Shown: positions 52,045 through 63,361 of the stretch, piece after piece | Numbering within the stretch: the first letter of the stretch is position 1 | Layout: every line of letters starts with the position of its first letter | NCBI GenBank assembly: GCA_023362775.1 | Contig: JALMGJ010000002.1 | Span: forward strand, 70,657,414-70,721,413 | DNA length: 64,000 nucleotides | Direction: 5' to 3' | DNA from: Charina bottae | Taxonomy: Eukaryota > Chordata > Lepidosauria > Squamata > Charinaidae | Translations under genes and position numbers: made by a program | Notes under the pieces: generated by a model | The model's database searches: none | Seen by the model: the letters and a program-made list of their open reading frames with translations, nothing else | Told to the model about the DNA's origin: nothing

Positions 52045-53650
52045 TTGTTGTTGTTTATTCGTTCAGTCGCTTCCGACCCTTCGTGACTTCATGGACCAGC
52101 CAATACCAGAGCTTCCTGTCGGCCGTCACCATCTCCAGCTCCCCCACGGTCAAGTCCGTCACCTCCAGAATATCATCCATCCATCTTGCCCTTGGGCGGC
52201 CCCTATTCCTTTGGCCTTCCACTTTCCCTAGCATCAGTATCTTCTCCACGGTATCCTGTCTTCTCATTATGTGGCCAAAGTACTTCAGTTCTGCTTTTAA
52301 TATCATTCCCTCAAGTGAGCAGTCTGGCTTTATTTCCTGGAGTATGGAGTGGTTTGATCTTCTTGCAGTCCAAGGCACTCTCAGAATTTTCCTCCAACAC
52401 CACAGTTCAAAAGCATCTATCTTCCTTCACTCAGCCTTCCTTATGGTTCAGCTCTCACAGCCATAGGTTACTACGGGGAATACCATTGCTTTAACTATGC
52501 GGACCTTTGTTGTCAGTGTGATGTCTCTGCTCTTAACTATTTTATCGAGATTTGTCATTGCTCTCCTCCCAAGAAGTAGACGTCTTCTGATTTCCTGGCT
52601 GCAGTCAGCATCTGCAGTAACCTTTGCGCCTAGCAATACAAAGTCTGTCACTGCCTCCACTTTTTCTCCCTTTATTTGCCAGTTATCAATCAAGCTGGTT
52701 GCCATAATCTTGTTTTTTTTGAGGTTTAAGTGCAACCCAGCTTTTGCACTTTCTTCTTTCACCTTCGTCAGAAGGCTCCTCAGCTCCTCCTCGCTTTCAG
52801 CCATCAAAGTGGTATCATCTGCATATCTGAGATTGTTAATGTTTCTTCCAACAATTTTAACTCCAGCCTTGGATTCATCAAGTCCAGCACGTCGCATGAT
52901 GTGTTCTGAGTACTGGTTGAATAGGTAGGGTGAGAGTATACAACCCTGCCGTACCCCTTTCCCAATCTTAAACCAGTCCGTTGTTCTGTGGTCTGTTCTT
53001 ACCGTTGCTACTTGGTCGTTATACAGATTCCTCAGGAGGCAGACAAGATGACTTGGTATCCCCATACCACCAAGAACTTGCCACAATTTGTTATGATCCA
53101 CACAGTCAAAGGCTTTAGAATAGTCAATAAAACAGAAATAGATGTTTTTCTGAAACTCCCTGGCTTTCTCCATTATCCAGCGGATATTGGCAATTTGGTC
53201 TCTAGTTCCTCTGCCTTTTCTAAACCCAGCTTGTACATCTGGCAATTCTCGCTCCATGAATTGCTGGAGTCTACCTTGCAAGATCTTGAGTATTACCTTC
53301 CTGGCACGTGAAATAAGTGCCACTGTTCAATAGTTTGAACGTTCTTTAGTGTTTCCCTTTTTTGGTATGGGGATATAAGTTGATTTTTTCCAATCTGATG
53401 GCTATTCTTGTGTTTTCCAAATTTTCTGGCACATGGCATGCATCACCTTAACAGCATCATCTTGCAAGATTTTAAACAGTTCAGCTGGGATACCGTCATC
53501 TCCTGCTGCCTTGTTATTAGCAATGCTTCTTAAGGCCCATTCAACCTCAGTCTTCAGGATGTCTGGCTCTAACTCACTGACCACACCGTCAAATCTATCC
53601 CTGATATTGTTATCCTTCCTGTACAGATCTTCCGTATATATTCTGTAGAA
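52045..53650 (-). mobile_element. Bov-B LINE, 5'-truncated, copy 3
   Basis: GCTTCCTTCT flanks it on both sides (52035-52044 and 53651-53660). The minus-strand sequence runs from within the RT N-terminal region to the Bov-B terminus. The frame is broken by an in-frame stop near 52440, a stop and frame change near 53330-53400, and a few substitutions, so it is more decayed than copies 1 and 2. Confidence 0.92.
52448..53323 (-). pseudogene. Bov-B reverse transcriptase, broken
   Basis: The 291-residue block covers AGFRKGRGTRDQ, motif A FIDYSKAFDCVDH, GVRQGCILSPYLFNQY and LRYADDTTLM (catalytic YADD), and ends at a stop after VVTYGCES. The C-terminal piece continues separately at 52055-52378 (MPWTARRSN...GHIMRRQDTVEKILM), and the N-terminal piece lies at about 53402-53640 (NNKAAGDDGIPAELFK). 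Catalytic residues are present, but the polypeptide is split into three. Confidence 0.9.
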
Positions 53651-53660
53651 GCTTCCTTCT

Positions 53661-54269
53661 ACTAAGCTCAAAATCCTTCTTTCAAACAACAGCAACACAT
53701 TGATAAAGGATTCTACATCTGCTTGGGAAGAGGAAAATGAACTTTTTGAATATTGTCCAGAGAAAGAAAGTATATTTCTAAACAGAATATAAATTTGGAG
53801 GGCTTTATTCCCATTGTTGATTAATGAATAGCACTTCACTACTACTAGAAAGGACAGATTCAAATTCAGTCAATTAACTAGTATGGGCACAGTTCAGATG
53901 AAGCTTTGTTTAGGAAAACTGTATCCTTATGTTTCTTCAGCAAGTCTTAATTTCTCTCTTATAAAATATTTTGGATATTAGCCTTAATCTCTTGTCCTGT
54001 TCAACCTTACTTCCTCTGGGGAGAAGAATTCTGTATAATAAAAGCTTCAGATATTCACATTGAGTGTATAATTGAAAATTATGAATATTATTAGTGTTCA
54101 GAGAAGCAAACAATGTCCTTGAAATAAACTGTTCCTGAATGAATGACCAGGTTGTTAAGACTGTTACCTCAGGTTTTTTTTTTTTTTTTGGATGGTAATT
54201 AACCAACAGGCAGTTAATTACCAGATAACAAGCAGTTTCTTGGGCTTTACCGCTTTTAACATAGTTAAA
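53661..54269. other. Intronic DNA, nothing recognised
   Basis: No exon or transposon recognised; a T run lies at about 54175-54189. Confidence 0.5.
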
Positions 54270-54369
54270 AGCAAGTCCCACTCCCTTTTCGCACTGAAGA
54301 TGTTGCCTAGCCGGGCAATGAAACATCTGCAAGAAAACAACAAGGCTCAGAGAGCACCAAGGACTCCAC
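54270..54369 (+). mobile_element. Penelope 3' terminus fragment (family of 22712-25634)
   Basis: About 100 bp match the terminus at 25538-25634: AGCAAGTCCCACTCCCTTTT, CGCACTGAAGATGTTGCC, GGCAATGAAAC, AACAACAAGGCTCAGAGAGC and ACCAAGGACTCCAC. AGTTAA occurs on both sides. The hammerhead-like core is conserved: CTGAAGA, stem GTTGCC with GGCAAT, GAAAC. Confidence 0.85.
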
Positions 54370-54589
54370 AGTTAACTCTGTCATTCTTTTTTGGAAAGCA
54401 CTCCCAGATGATTCCAGCTTCAAAATCAGCCTTCGGCATCACCACTACTATACTTCATACTTAAAATACATCCGCCATAGTTACGATAGAAGGAATTTTG
54501 TGCACGAAAGCAAAAGGGTTTAAAAGTCTCTTATTTACTATATATGAGGACAGATTTCAAACAACAGCATAATATATGAAGATGGCCAA

Positions 54590-54750
54590 TATAAGCCACA
54601 AGGTGGATGGACTCAGTTACAGTGGTGATGAGTCCATCATTGGAAGATCTGAAAGATCACGTCAGGGACAGATTGTCATGGAGAAAATCTATCTATGTGG
54701 TTGCTAGGAGTCAAAAACGACTTGATGACATATAATCAGTCAATCAATAT
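54590..54750 (+). repeat. LINE 3' end fragment, clade undetermined
   Basis: ATGGACTCAGTTACAGTGGT, GGAGAAAATCTATCTATGTG, GTTGCTAGGAGTCAAAAACG and ACTTGATGACATATAATCA followed by (ATCA)n look like the end of a LINE with a GAGTC...CGACTTGATG terminus. It is related in style, but not identical, to the Bov-B end. Confidence 0.45.
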
Positions 54751-56002
54751 AAGCCATTTACCTGTTGCATGATTTCCAAACTTGTCCATTCTATAGTAAC
54801 ATTTATCCTACTATAAAAATGTAGTATGCATTTCACTAAAGGATAAATACTTTTTTTTAATCAAGAGGTGCTTTCCCCCCCTGAAATTAAGCTAGCTGAA
54901 CCTAGATCCAACACCAACATCTGGACTCTTTATATACTGTAAGTGCTAAGGAATATTTATCCCTCTTTTCCTCTGTGGTGCAACCCAAGATAATACACCC
55001 AGCATTCTCTTACTCAGACCCTGAACTTCAGACTGTGTTTTGGGACTTCTTTTTTTCCTTGAATATCACATTCCCCCAGAGCTAATTTGTTTAGGGACAC
55101 ATGGAACATGGAGTTGAAGCCTAAACCGAGTTTCACCTTCTCTCTCCTCTCTCTGTCCCCCATTTATCTTTCCCAGGCAGCAGGCCACTGGAAAAGAATA
55201 GACAGCTCTTACTAAAAGGCCCAACAGATCACTTGCAAGAGATTGTATAAAATTAAGTCAGGGTCACATGAGAGTTGAAGGCTCCAACTCTTGCTTAGGT
55301 GTTTTACCTTCCCCTTAAAATATGTACAGTACTTATTCACACACTGAAGTATATTTTCCTATTAATTAATGTTTATAGATGGATACCAGTAAGTGTCACA
55401 CACAGCGGTCATTCTGAAGCATTATAAATTTATAATACAATTTTTTAAACAGAAGATGATATCTACTGCACAGTTTCTAATTCTGATTCTTAGCAAATTC
55501 AGCATCTTTTAAAATATCTTTACTTTCAAATGCTGCAATAATAACTACTCAGTATAAAATAGCTACTTTGACATTTGAAATTTATACCTCTAACCTCCAA
55601 TCCAAAGCACATCAACAGTGGAAACACTGGGAGGACGATATTCAACAATCTGGACTGATAAACGTTCAAAATAACAGCAGGTGTTACAACATGTAGTATA
55701 GGAAGAAAATTTGGCAGCTTAGTAAGAGCATGTGTTTTTGGAAATAATAGTAACGACGATTTAAGGATTAAGGAACATCAAGAGGTTGTTCCCACTGCTG
55801 ACTGTATTAGATGACCCAGACAAAATACACAATTTTTTTAAAAAAAGTGAATGTTCACAATATAATATGAAATCCAGTTACATCACTTTAAATATATTTA
55901 ATTTTAAGTGGATCAAGTGAAAAAAAAGTTAACATAGTACCAACACGTAATTAAAAATAATGGTTATATTCAGTAGGAGATGTGCAACATTTCAAATCTG
56001 AT
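54751..56002. other. Intronic DNA, nothing recognised
   Basis: No exon or transposon recognised. Confidence 0.5.
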
Positions 56003-57808
56003 CTTATTTATTTATTTAAATTTGTTATAGCTGACCAACTCCGATGGACTTCTGGGCGCAATACAAAACCAAAAATATCCATTGAAAACTATAAAACCTA
56101 AAACCACACAGACAGCCCAGACTAAAATTATCTTAAAAGCAACACAAATCAAACAGAAAGCCCCCCCCCCCCACACAAATACAATAATACATCAACCCCA
56201 GGCCTGGGACCAAAGCCAGGTTTTAAGAGCTTTCCGGAAGCCCAGGAGAGAGGGCGCCATCCTTATCTCTGGGGGGATGCTGTTCCAGAGGGTGGGGGCC
56301 GTGACAGAGAAGGCACATTTCCTTGGTCCTGCAAGATGCCAATATTTAATAGAGGGGACCTGGAGTAAACCCACTCTGCCAGAATGTACCAGGCAGGCAG
56401 AAACTATTGGAGACAAGTGGTCCCTTGGTCCCTCAGATATCCAGGCTCTATGCCATGAGGGGTTTTATAGGTAATAGCCAGCACCTTGAATTGCACTCAG
56501 AAGCCAACTGGCAACCAATATAGCTCCAACCAATGGGCATACCAAAAGGCGCCCGTTACTGCTCACACCACTGCATTTTGAACCAACTGTAGCTTCTGGG
56601 TGGTCTTCAAAGGCAGCCCCATGTAGAGTGCATTGCAATAATCCAGCTGTCATGTGACCAGGGAATGAGTAACTGTCTTGTAGGACCTCCCAATCAAGGA
56701 AAGGGCACAACCGGTGCACCAAGGCGAACCTGTGCAGAGGCCCTCCTGGCCACAGCTGCCACGTGCTCTTTGAGCAGTAGCAGTGAGTCCAGAAGGACCC
56801 CCAAGTTGCTCACCAATCTTGAATGGGGAAGTGCAGCCTCATCCAAGACCAATGATGGTAACATTCCCAACCCTGGGGGGCCAAACAGCCACAGCCACTC
56901 AGTCTTGTCAGGATGGAGCTAAACTCGGTTCTGCCCCATCTAAACCTGAACAACCTCCAGACACTTGGTCCATAGATCAACAGCTTCACCTGTGCAGGTC
57001 AGGGTTGAGATGTAAAGCTGGGTATCATCAGCATACTAATGATACCAAACCCCGAATTGGCAGATGACATCACCCAGTGGTTTCATGTAGATCTTAAACA
57101 GGAGGGGAGAGCATCAAGCCCTGAGGCACCCCACACGTTAGGGGCCATGGACATGGTCTCTCCCCACCCCCCACCCATCAACACTAACTGAAACCGACCA
57201 CTGAGGAAGGATGTGAACCACTAGAGCACAGTGCCTCCCACTCCTAACCCCCACAGCCAGTCCAGAAGGATACTGTGGTTGACAGTACCAAAAGCTCAAG
57301 ATCAAGGAGCACTAGGACGAATGCACCACCCTCATCTTGGCTCTGCCAAAGGTCAACAAGAAGCATGTCAGTGCTGTCTCCGTACTGTATCGTGGTCTGA
57401 AACCAGACTGAAATGGATCCAGATAAACCATTTCCTCCAACATCCTCTATAGATGTCATCCAACCACCTTTTCTACAACCTTCCCCCAAAAGGGAAGATT
57501 GGAAACTGGCCGATAATTATCTAACAGAGAGGGGTCCAGCAATGACCTTTTGAGAGAGCATACCACCCCCTCCTTCAAGGCTGGTGGGACCACCCCTTAT
57601 CTCAAAGAGGCTGAAACCACTGCATAGACCTCCTGTGATCATCTCCCAGGCTGCCTTAATAACCCAGGAGGGGCCAGGATGTAACAAACAGGTGACCAAA
57701 CTAACAGACAGAAGGAACTTGTCCACTTCCTCAGGCATAACAGAATCAAACTCAGTCCAGATAACATCACAAGACTGTGCCCCAGGCAACTCACTTTGAT
57801 TTGCCCAG

Positions 57809-58030
57809 TCAGAGTCTAGTGGTTAAGGTGCTGGGCTAGAAACCAGGAGACTGAGTTCTAGTCCCACCTTAGGCATGAAAGTCGGCTGGGTGACCTTTGG
57901 CCAGTCACGCTCTCTCAGCCCAACTCACCTCACAGGGTTGCTGTTGTGGGGAAAACAGGAGGAGGAAGGAATATTAGGTATGTTCGCCGCCTTGAGTTAT
58001 TTATAAAAATAATAAAGGCGGGATAAAAAT
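57809..58030 (+). mobile_element. CORE/MIR-like tRNA SINE, full length
   Basis: The tRNA-like head AGAGTCTAGTGGTTAAGGTG has an A-box, followed by GAGTTCTAGTCCCACC as the B-box. The core is AAAGTCGGCTGGGTGACCTT / CTCTCTCAGCCCAACTCACC. The 3' region CGCCGCCTTGAGTTATTTAT / AAAGGCGGGATAAAAAT resembles an L2/CR1-style hairpin tail. It merges into a long AATAAA-type microsatellite. It is inserted in L2 copy E. Confidence 0.8.
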
Positions 58031-58267
58031 AAAATAAAATAAAATAAAATAATAAAATAAAATAAAATAAATAAAATAATAAAATAAAATAAAATAAATA
58101 AAATAAAAATGTAACGTAATGTAATGTAAAGTAAAAAAAATAAAAATAAAAATAAAATAAAAAAATAAAATAAAATAAAATAATAAAATAAAATAAATAA
58201 AATAATAAAATAAAATAAACAAAATAATAAAATAATAAAATAAAATAAAATAATAAAATAAAATAAA
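58026..58267. repeat. (AATAA/AAATA)n microsatellite, ~240 bp
   Basis: Almost pure AATAA/AAATA pentamers and tetramers occur here, with a short ATGTAATGTAAAGT interruption at about 58110-58130. They grew from the SINE's A-rich tail. Hydrophobic Tyr/Phe/Leu frames across it on the minus strand are artefacts. Confidence 0.95.
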
Positions 58268-58712
58268 CTTTGTCTGCCAGATGGCATGAATAATCTTCAC
58301 CACGGCCCTGCAGATGATCCTGTGACCCAGTCCCCCCAGCAGGGAGCGGATCACCCTAAACACGGCCACTGGGTGGCTATTGGCAGACGCAATAAGGGCA
58401 GAAAAATAGCAATGTTTCACCACCCTTATCGCCATGACATAGGCTGAAATACGGGGTCTTACTTATGTTCTGTGGGATTCACTCTTTGTCTTTCTCCAGC
58501 GGCACTCCAGGCCTCACTTCTAGTGTTTCATCTTGTAGAGCTCTTTGGAAAATCAAGGAGCATCCCAGGATTGGCACACAGAGAGCAGCTGCATAGGAGC
58601 AATCCGGTCCAGGGCCTCAGTCACATGTCTGTTCCAGGCTATAGCCAAGGCCTTGGCTGAACTGCCTGACAGGTCCTTGGAAAAAATCCCAAGCTCCCTC
58701 TGGAACTGTAAT

Positions 58713-59071
58713 GGTATGTGAGAACGACCTTGAGAGACGAGGGGAAGAGATGCTGCCTAGGGAACGATCAGAGCAGGTGAAAGAAACTTAGAAAGGATCT
58801 GCCCTAACTTATCAGAGACAGCAGGAGATTTGTACTTTCAGACTTGCAAGATTGATGTCAGCCTCCCAGGTAGAACAGACAGGAAACATGACAAGATGAG
58901 CTAATTCTACTTGATTGTAAGGCTACATTAACAGAATCTTGCAAGTCTGAAAGTACAAATCTCCTGCCATCTCTTTTTACAGCCTGATAAGTTAGGACGG
59001 ATCCTTTCTAAGATTCTTTCTCTGCCAGTTATGCAGCTGTGGACTCCCTCATCTCTCAATTCCCACATACC
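58713..59071. repeat. Foldback element, ~140-bp inverted arms
   Basis: The left arm 58713-58853 starts GGTATGTGAGAACG and ends with AGGAGATTTGTACTTTCAGA then CTTGCAAGATT. The right arm 58935-59071 is its reverse complement with scattered mismatches, ending CCCACATACC. An 81-base loop lies between. It interrupts L2 copy E between its linker and endonuclease regions. It has no coding capacity and no clear direct duplication, so the family is unknown to me. Confidence 0.75.
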
Positions 59072-59287
59072 ATTGCAGGAACCCAACAGGGTCCATCAGT
59101 CACCTGGGACAGGCCAACCTAACAGACCTTTTATCCCTGCGGAGGTGGGTGGTTCCACTGAGTTGGAGGGCAACCAAAGAGTGATCTGTCCATGACAAGG
59201 GACTGATAGTAATGTCCTCCAATACCAGATCGCGCTGCAACTGCCCCAAGGAAAGAAAAAACAGATTGTAAGGACTGCTCCCAACGA

Positions 59288-59611
59288 TGTCTATCAAATT
59301 CCCCTTTCTCAAGAACGCTCCGAAACGCAGGCTTCTTTAAAAGTAAAGAGGTTTATTGACGTACATAGGTGCAGGAACAAAGACGTGAATGAATTGGCAT
59401 GGCATGGTATGTTACATTTAAACATTTCTCCCCCCATTGTTCTTTTGAAGTTGATGTGTGAAGTACTTCGCCAGACAGTCCTTCCTGGGCTGATACGTTC
59501 CGTTTCAAAGCTCGTTACGGTGGCTTCGGCTGCTTGTCAGTTGCGAGTCTATTTCCGCGTGTCGGTTAACACGTACTTGTATGAATGGCAGAGGTCTGCC
59601 GAACTCTGACA
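59288..59611 (-). repeat. 3' LTR of the Gypsy element (324 bp)
   Basis: On the minus strand it begins TGTCAGAGTTCGGC (59611) and ends GATAGACA (59288), giving matched TGTC...GACA ends. An AATAAA (minus) lies at about 59350-59356, placing the polyadenylation signal near the 3' end. A purine-rich tract (AAGGGGAGGGGGGA, minus, 59632-59646) lies about 20 bases upstream of the proposed LTR start rather than abutting it, so that boundary is uncertain. Confidence 0.7.
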
Positions 59612-59717
59612 TGCCGCCTGTCCAAGAAAATCCCCCCTCCCCTTGGAATGTATATACATTTTTACACTTGGTCCCTTCTGGGTCAGATCAATAATTGTAC
59701 AGTAATCGTTTAATTGG

Positions 59718-61200
59718 TTAACGTGGTTTGTCCGGGAATTCTTTGTGAAAGTTTCTGATCATCTCTGGGGCTTGCATGTGTTTCTGAGCAACCCACTCTC
59801 TGTCCCCGATCGGGAGGTGTTGCCATTTCACTAAGTACTGCAGCTGTCCTTTATGTCGTCTACTGTCTAGAATTTTGTCAATTTCGAAATGTGGTTCCCC
59901 ATTGACTAGTGTCGGGGTTGGCTCGGCCACTTCGGGGTGCCAGTCAGATGGTTTATAACGTTTTAGTAAGCTGATGTGGAAAACTGGGTGGACACGTTTC
60001 AATGCTTTGGGGAGTTGCAGTTTGACCGTCACTGGGTTGATTACAGTTACAATAGTGAACGGTCCAATGAATTTGGGTGCAAGTTTTTTAGATGGCTGTG
60101 TGGAGCGCAAGTTCTTTGTGGAGAGATACACTTTATCTCCCACTCTGAGTTCCCATTCCGCCGCTCTTTTCCTGTCAGCGTATTTTTTGTAATTTGCTTT
60201 TGCGTCCTCGAGGGTTTTCATCATCACCGGCCAATTACTCTTTATTTTAGCGATCCACTCGTCTGCCTGTAAAGGGGTGGACCCTTCCATTACTTGGGTC
60301 AGCACGAGTTCGGGGATAGTGACAAAGTCCTGCCCCGTTGCGATTTGGTACGGTGAGAAACCCGTGCTTTGATGGATGGAGTTATTGTATGCTACTTCAG
60401 CGAAAGGTAATAACTCCGCCCAATCATTCTGTTGATAGCTAATGTAACATCTTAGGTACTGTTCTAGTATGGAGTTAATGCGTTCAGACGACCCGTCAGT
60501 ACACGCGTGGAACGCAGAGCTTAACCCCTGGCTAGAACCAATCAATTTTAAAAATGCCCGCCAGAATTTGCACGTAAAGGTACTTCCGCGGTCGCTTATT
60601 ATGCGTTCGGGCGTACCGTGGGCTCTGTAGATGTGTTGAATGAACAATTTAGCCAATTTGTGTGCGTTCGGAATCCCATTGCATGCAATGAAATGTGCTT
60701 GCTTGGAAAATAGGTCAGTGACCACCCAAATTGCCGTTTTCTTGCTGCTCGTGGGTAAGTCCACGATAAAATCCATGGCGATTTGTTTCCATGGTTGTGT
60801 AGGGTTGGCCACCGGTTGCAGTAGCCCTGTGGGTTTCCCCATCACCCGCTTTGCTGTGGCGCATACTGGGCAAGAGGCTACATATTCCTTTACGTCTTTG
60901 CGCAGGGTTGGCCACCAAAACTTATTCCTGATCAAATGTAGTGTTTTAACAAACCCGAAGTGGCCAGCCGTTTTGTGGTCGTGCGTTTTCTCTAATGCCC
61001 CCTTCCTAAGTCCTTTGGGAACGTACACCTTTCCTTCCTTCCACCACAGCCCGTTGCTTTCAGTGAGCGTATGTCTGTTCTCCCTCCACCAGTCGTCAGA
61101 CAGTGTTTCTGCTCGTAGCTTAGCTTCAAAAGGGTTTTCCTCTGCTGCCTTGGCTTTGCTGCGAGTGAGAGCTAGATTCCCTTCTAACCTGTTCGTTTCC
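59718..61200 (-). pseudogene. Gypsy integrase with C-terminal chromodomain
   Basis: The annotated open frame (436 residues from the methionine at 61028) extends without a stop up to the C run at 61199-61212. It shows the HHCC zinc finger (H18, H23, C53, C56) and the DD35E catalytic core (Asp86 in MDFIVDL, Asp146 in SDRGSTF, Glu182 in DGSSERIN). A GPY/F-like KFIGPFTIVTVINPVTVKL module follows, then a chromodomain (FEIDKILDSRRHKGQLQYLV then KWQHLP). The domain order is that of chromoviruses, whose chromodomain is thought to steer integration to chromatin. It is out of frame with the RT block. Confidence 0.93.
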
Positions 61201-61399
61201 CCCCCCCCCCCCGTTCTGCTGGCTCACCTGCCTGTGGCGATGTGTGTGCGAGCGTGGGGGTAAGTGTGTTTGCTGTACCGTCTAGCCTGGTCGCCTGGCA
61301 GCCCTGTCCCGAGGGTTCGCCTGGTTGTTGAGGTGTGTGTGCTTGCTTGGGGAATAGTGTTTCTACCAGCCCCTCGACTTTACCATCGTGTTGGGGTAG

Positions 61400-63361
61400 T
61401 CATGACAACGCATCTGCTAGGAGGTTCTTTCCCCCCGGAAAGTATTGCAGGGTGAAGTTAAATTTGCTGAAAAATTCAGCCCACCGCAATTGCTTGTGAT
61501 TCAGTTTCCTGGGGGATTTGAGTGCCTCTAGGTTTTTGTGGTCCGTCCAGACCTGGAAAGGGATGGTCGCCCCCTCCAAGAGATGGCGCCATGTGTCTAG
61601 TGCGTGTTTGACAGCGAACGCTTCCTTCTCCCAAACATGCCATCTTTTTTGCGTTTTGCTGAATTTTTTGGAAATGTAAGCGCACGGTCTCAATTTCTTT
61701 GCCTCATCGAATTGAAGCAGTATTGACCCAATGGCATTGTGGGAAGCATCCGTGTGAATTATGAATTGCTTCTCCACTTCCGGGTGTTTGAGGATGGGTT
61801 CCTCTGTGAATAGAGCCTTGAGTTTGTCGAATGCCTCCTGGCATTCCGTGGCCCAAATTAGTCTAGTACTGGGTGATTTCCCCTTGGCCCCCTTTCCTTT
61901 TGTTTTCAATAGGTCCGTAAAGGGTAGTGCAATCTGGGCGAACCCATGAATAAATTGGCGATAGAACCCCGCAAAACCCAGAAAGGCTTGGAGTTGTCTG
62001 CGGGTTCGGGGGGGTTCCCACTCTAACACTGCTTTTACTTTCCCCGGGTCCATTTCAATGCCTCTGTGAGATATCCTATAGCCTAGGAAGTCTAAGCTGT
62101 CCTTGTGGAATTCACACTTTTCCAATTTGACATATAGTTTAGCCTCAAGCAATTTCTCTAACACTCTCTTAACTAGTTGTGTGTGTTCCTCCAGGTTATC
62201 AGAAAAAATCAAGATGTCATCCAAATACACAATTACCCTTTGGTAGAGAAACTCATATAAAACCTCATTAATTAGTCGCATGAATATGCCCGGTCCTCCC
62301 GCAATCCCAAACGGGAGAACCCGATACTGATATTGACCCAATGGGCAGTTGAATGCCGTTTTCCATTCGTCCCCTTCCCGTATGCGTACTCGATAGTATG
62401 CCTCTCGCACATCTAGCTTGGTAAAAATTTTGCCTTTTGCCAATTGCGCTAGCATGTCTTTGAGGAGTGGGAGAGGGTACTGGTTGGTCACTGAAATAGC
62501 ATTTAACCCCCTGTAGTCTGTGCAAAGCCGTAAGGACCCATCCTTCTTTTTCCAAAAAAGTACAGGGGCAGCTAAAGGTGAGTTTGAGGGTTCAATAAAA
62601 CCCCTTGCCAAATTTTTGTCGATGAATTTACGTAGCTCACCTAATTCTTTCTGGGTCATCGCATACATTTTGGGTTTTGGGAAGGGGGCCCCAGGGATCA
62701 AATCAACCATTGCGTCTGAAGCCCTGTGGGGGGATTCCTGTTCGCATACTTTTTGCCCAAACACCTCGCCCACGGAGGTGTAGACCTCCGGGATTATGTC
62801 TGGGAGCGTCTCCCCCTCCTCGTCTTGGTCCTCCTCCCATTGTTCCATCCCCTCGTGTACCGTGCCAGCCGCCCCCCATTCCAATTCACTTACTCCATTT
62901 GTTTCTTCAACCGCTTTGTAAAGCCCATCAAAGAACTCAATTTCCCCAGACGCCCAGTCCACTCTAGGGTTTCTTTTCCTGAGCCATTTGAGTCCTAGCA
63001 CGATATGTCGCGCAGCAATGGGTGCGACTATGAAGCGTAATGTCTCTACATGAGTCCCCACAGACATTTGTATGTCTTCAGTGGTGAATTCGATTGGGCC
63101 CCCCTTCATTTCGGACCCATCCAATTGGCAGAACGTGATGGGTGTCTGCATTTTAACCAACCTGAGTTTCAGTTTGGTTGCTATTTTCGGGTGTATCAAA
63201 CATCTGGAACACCCAGAGTCCAGCATGGCCACCCCCCACAATTGTCCCGTCCCATCCAAAGTTTGCAACTGTACCTTAACGTTCATCGTGGGGCATTTTG
63301 GGACACCTGCCCCCCCGTTGCGCCCAATGGTGAAGGCCTGTCCTGCAGCGCACTTTAGCAC
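61400..63361 (-). pseudogene. Gypsy protease, reverse transcriptase and RNase H
   Basis: The 653-residue block starts with a retropepsin-like protease (MLDSGCSRCLIHP, Asp-Ser-Gly at about residue 48). RT follows with LRLCTDYRGLNAI, FTKLDVREAYYRVRI, LPFGIAGGPGIFMRLINEVL and VIVYLDDILIFS (catalytic YLDD, about residue 376). The RNase H has FIIHTDASHNAIGSIL and WTDHKNLEAL. It stops at 61400, exactly after NLLADALS, where family members continue with Arg; a CpG to TpG change of an Arg codon is a likely cause. It overlaps the gag frame in the -1 phase. Confidence 0.93.

Larger units (their letters stand above)
56003..59287 (-). pseudogene. Old L2-type LINE copy E, multiply interrupted
   Basis: The minus-strand order runs from a TAAA tail (56003-56060) through the C-terminus (56192-56416: AGPRKCAFSVTAPTLWNSIPPEI), the thumb (56465-56722), and motif A traces (57244-57489: LLVDLWQSQDEGGAFVLVLLDL). 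Then come pre-RT (57517-57789: PGPSWVIKAAWEMITGG), linker (58270-58435: KHCYFSALIASANS) and endonuclease (59096-59287: SVPCHGQITLW region). Many stops and shifts occur. It is interrupted by a SINE (57809), an AT repeat, a foldback (58713) and the Gypsy LTR at 59288. Confidence 0.85.

Noticed and set aside
58001..58435. Tyr/Phe/Leu-rich membrane-like protein on the minus strand
   Set aside because: It is a translation of an AATAA microsatellite.
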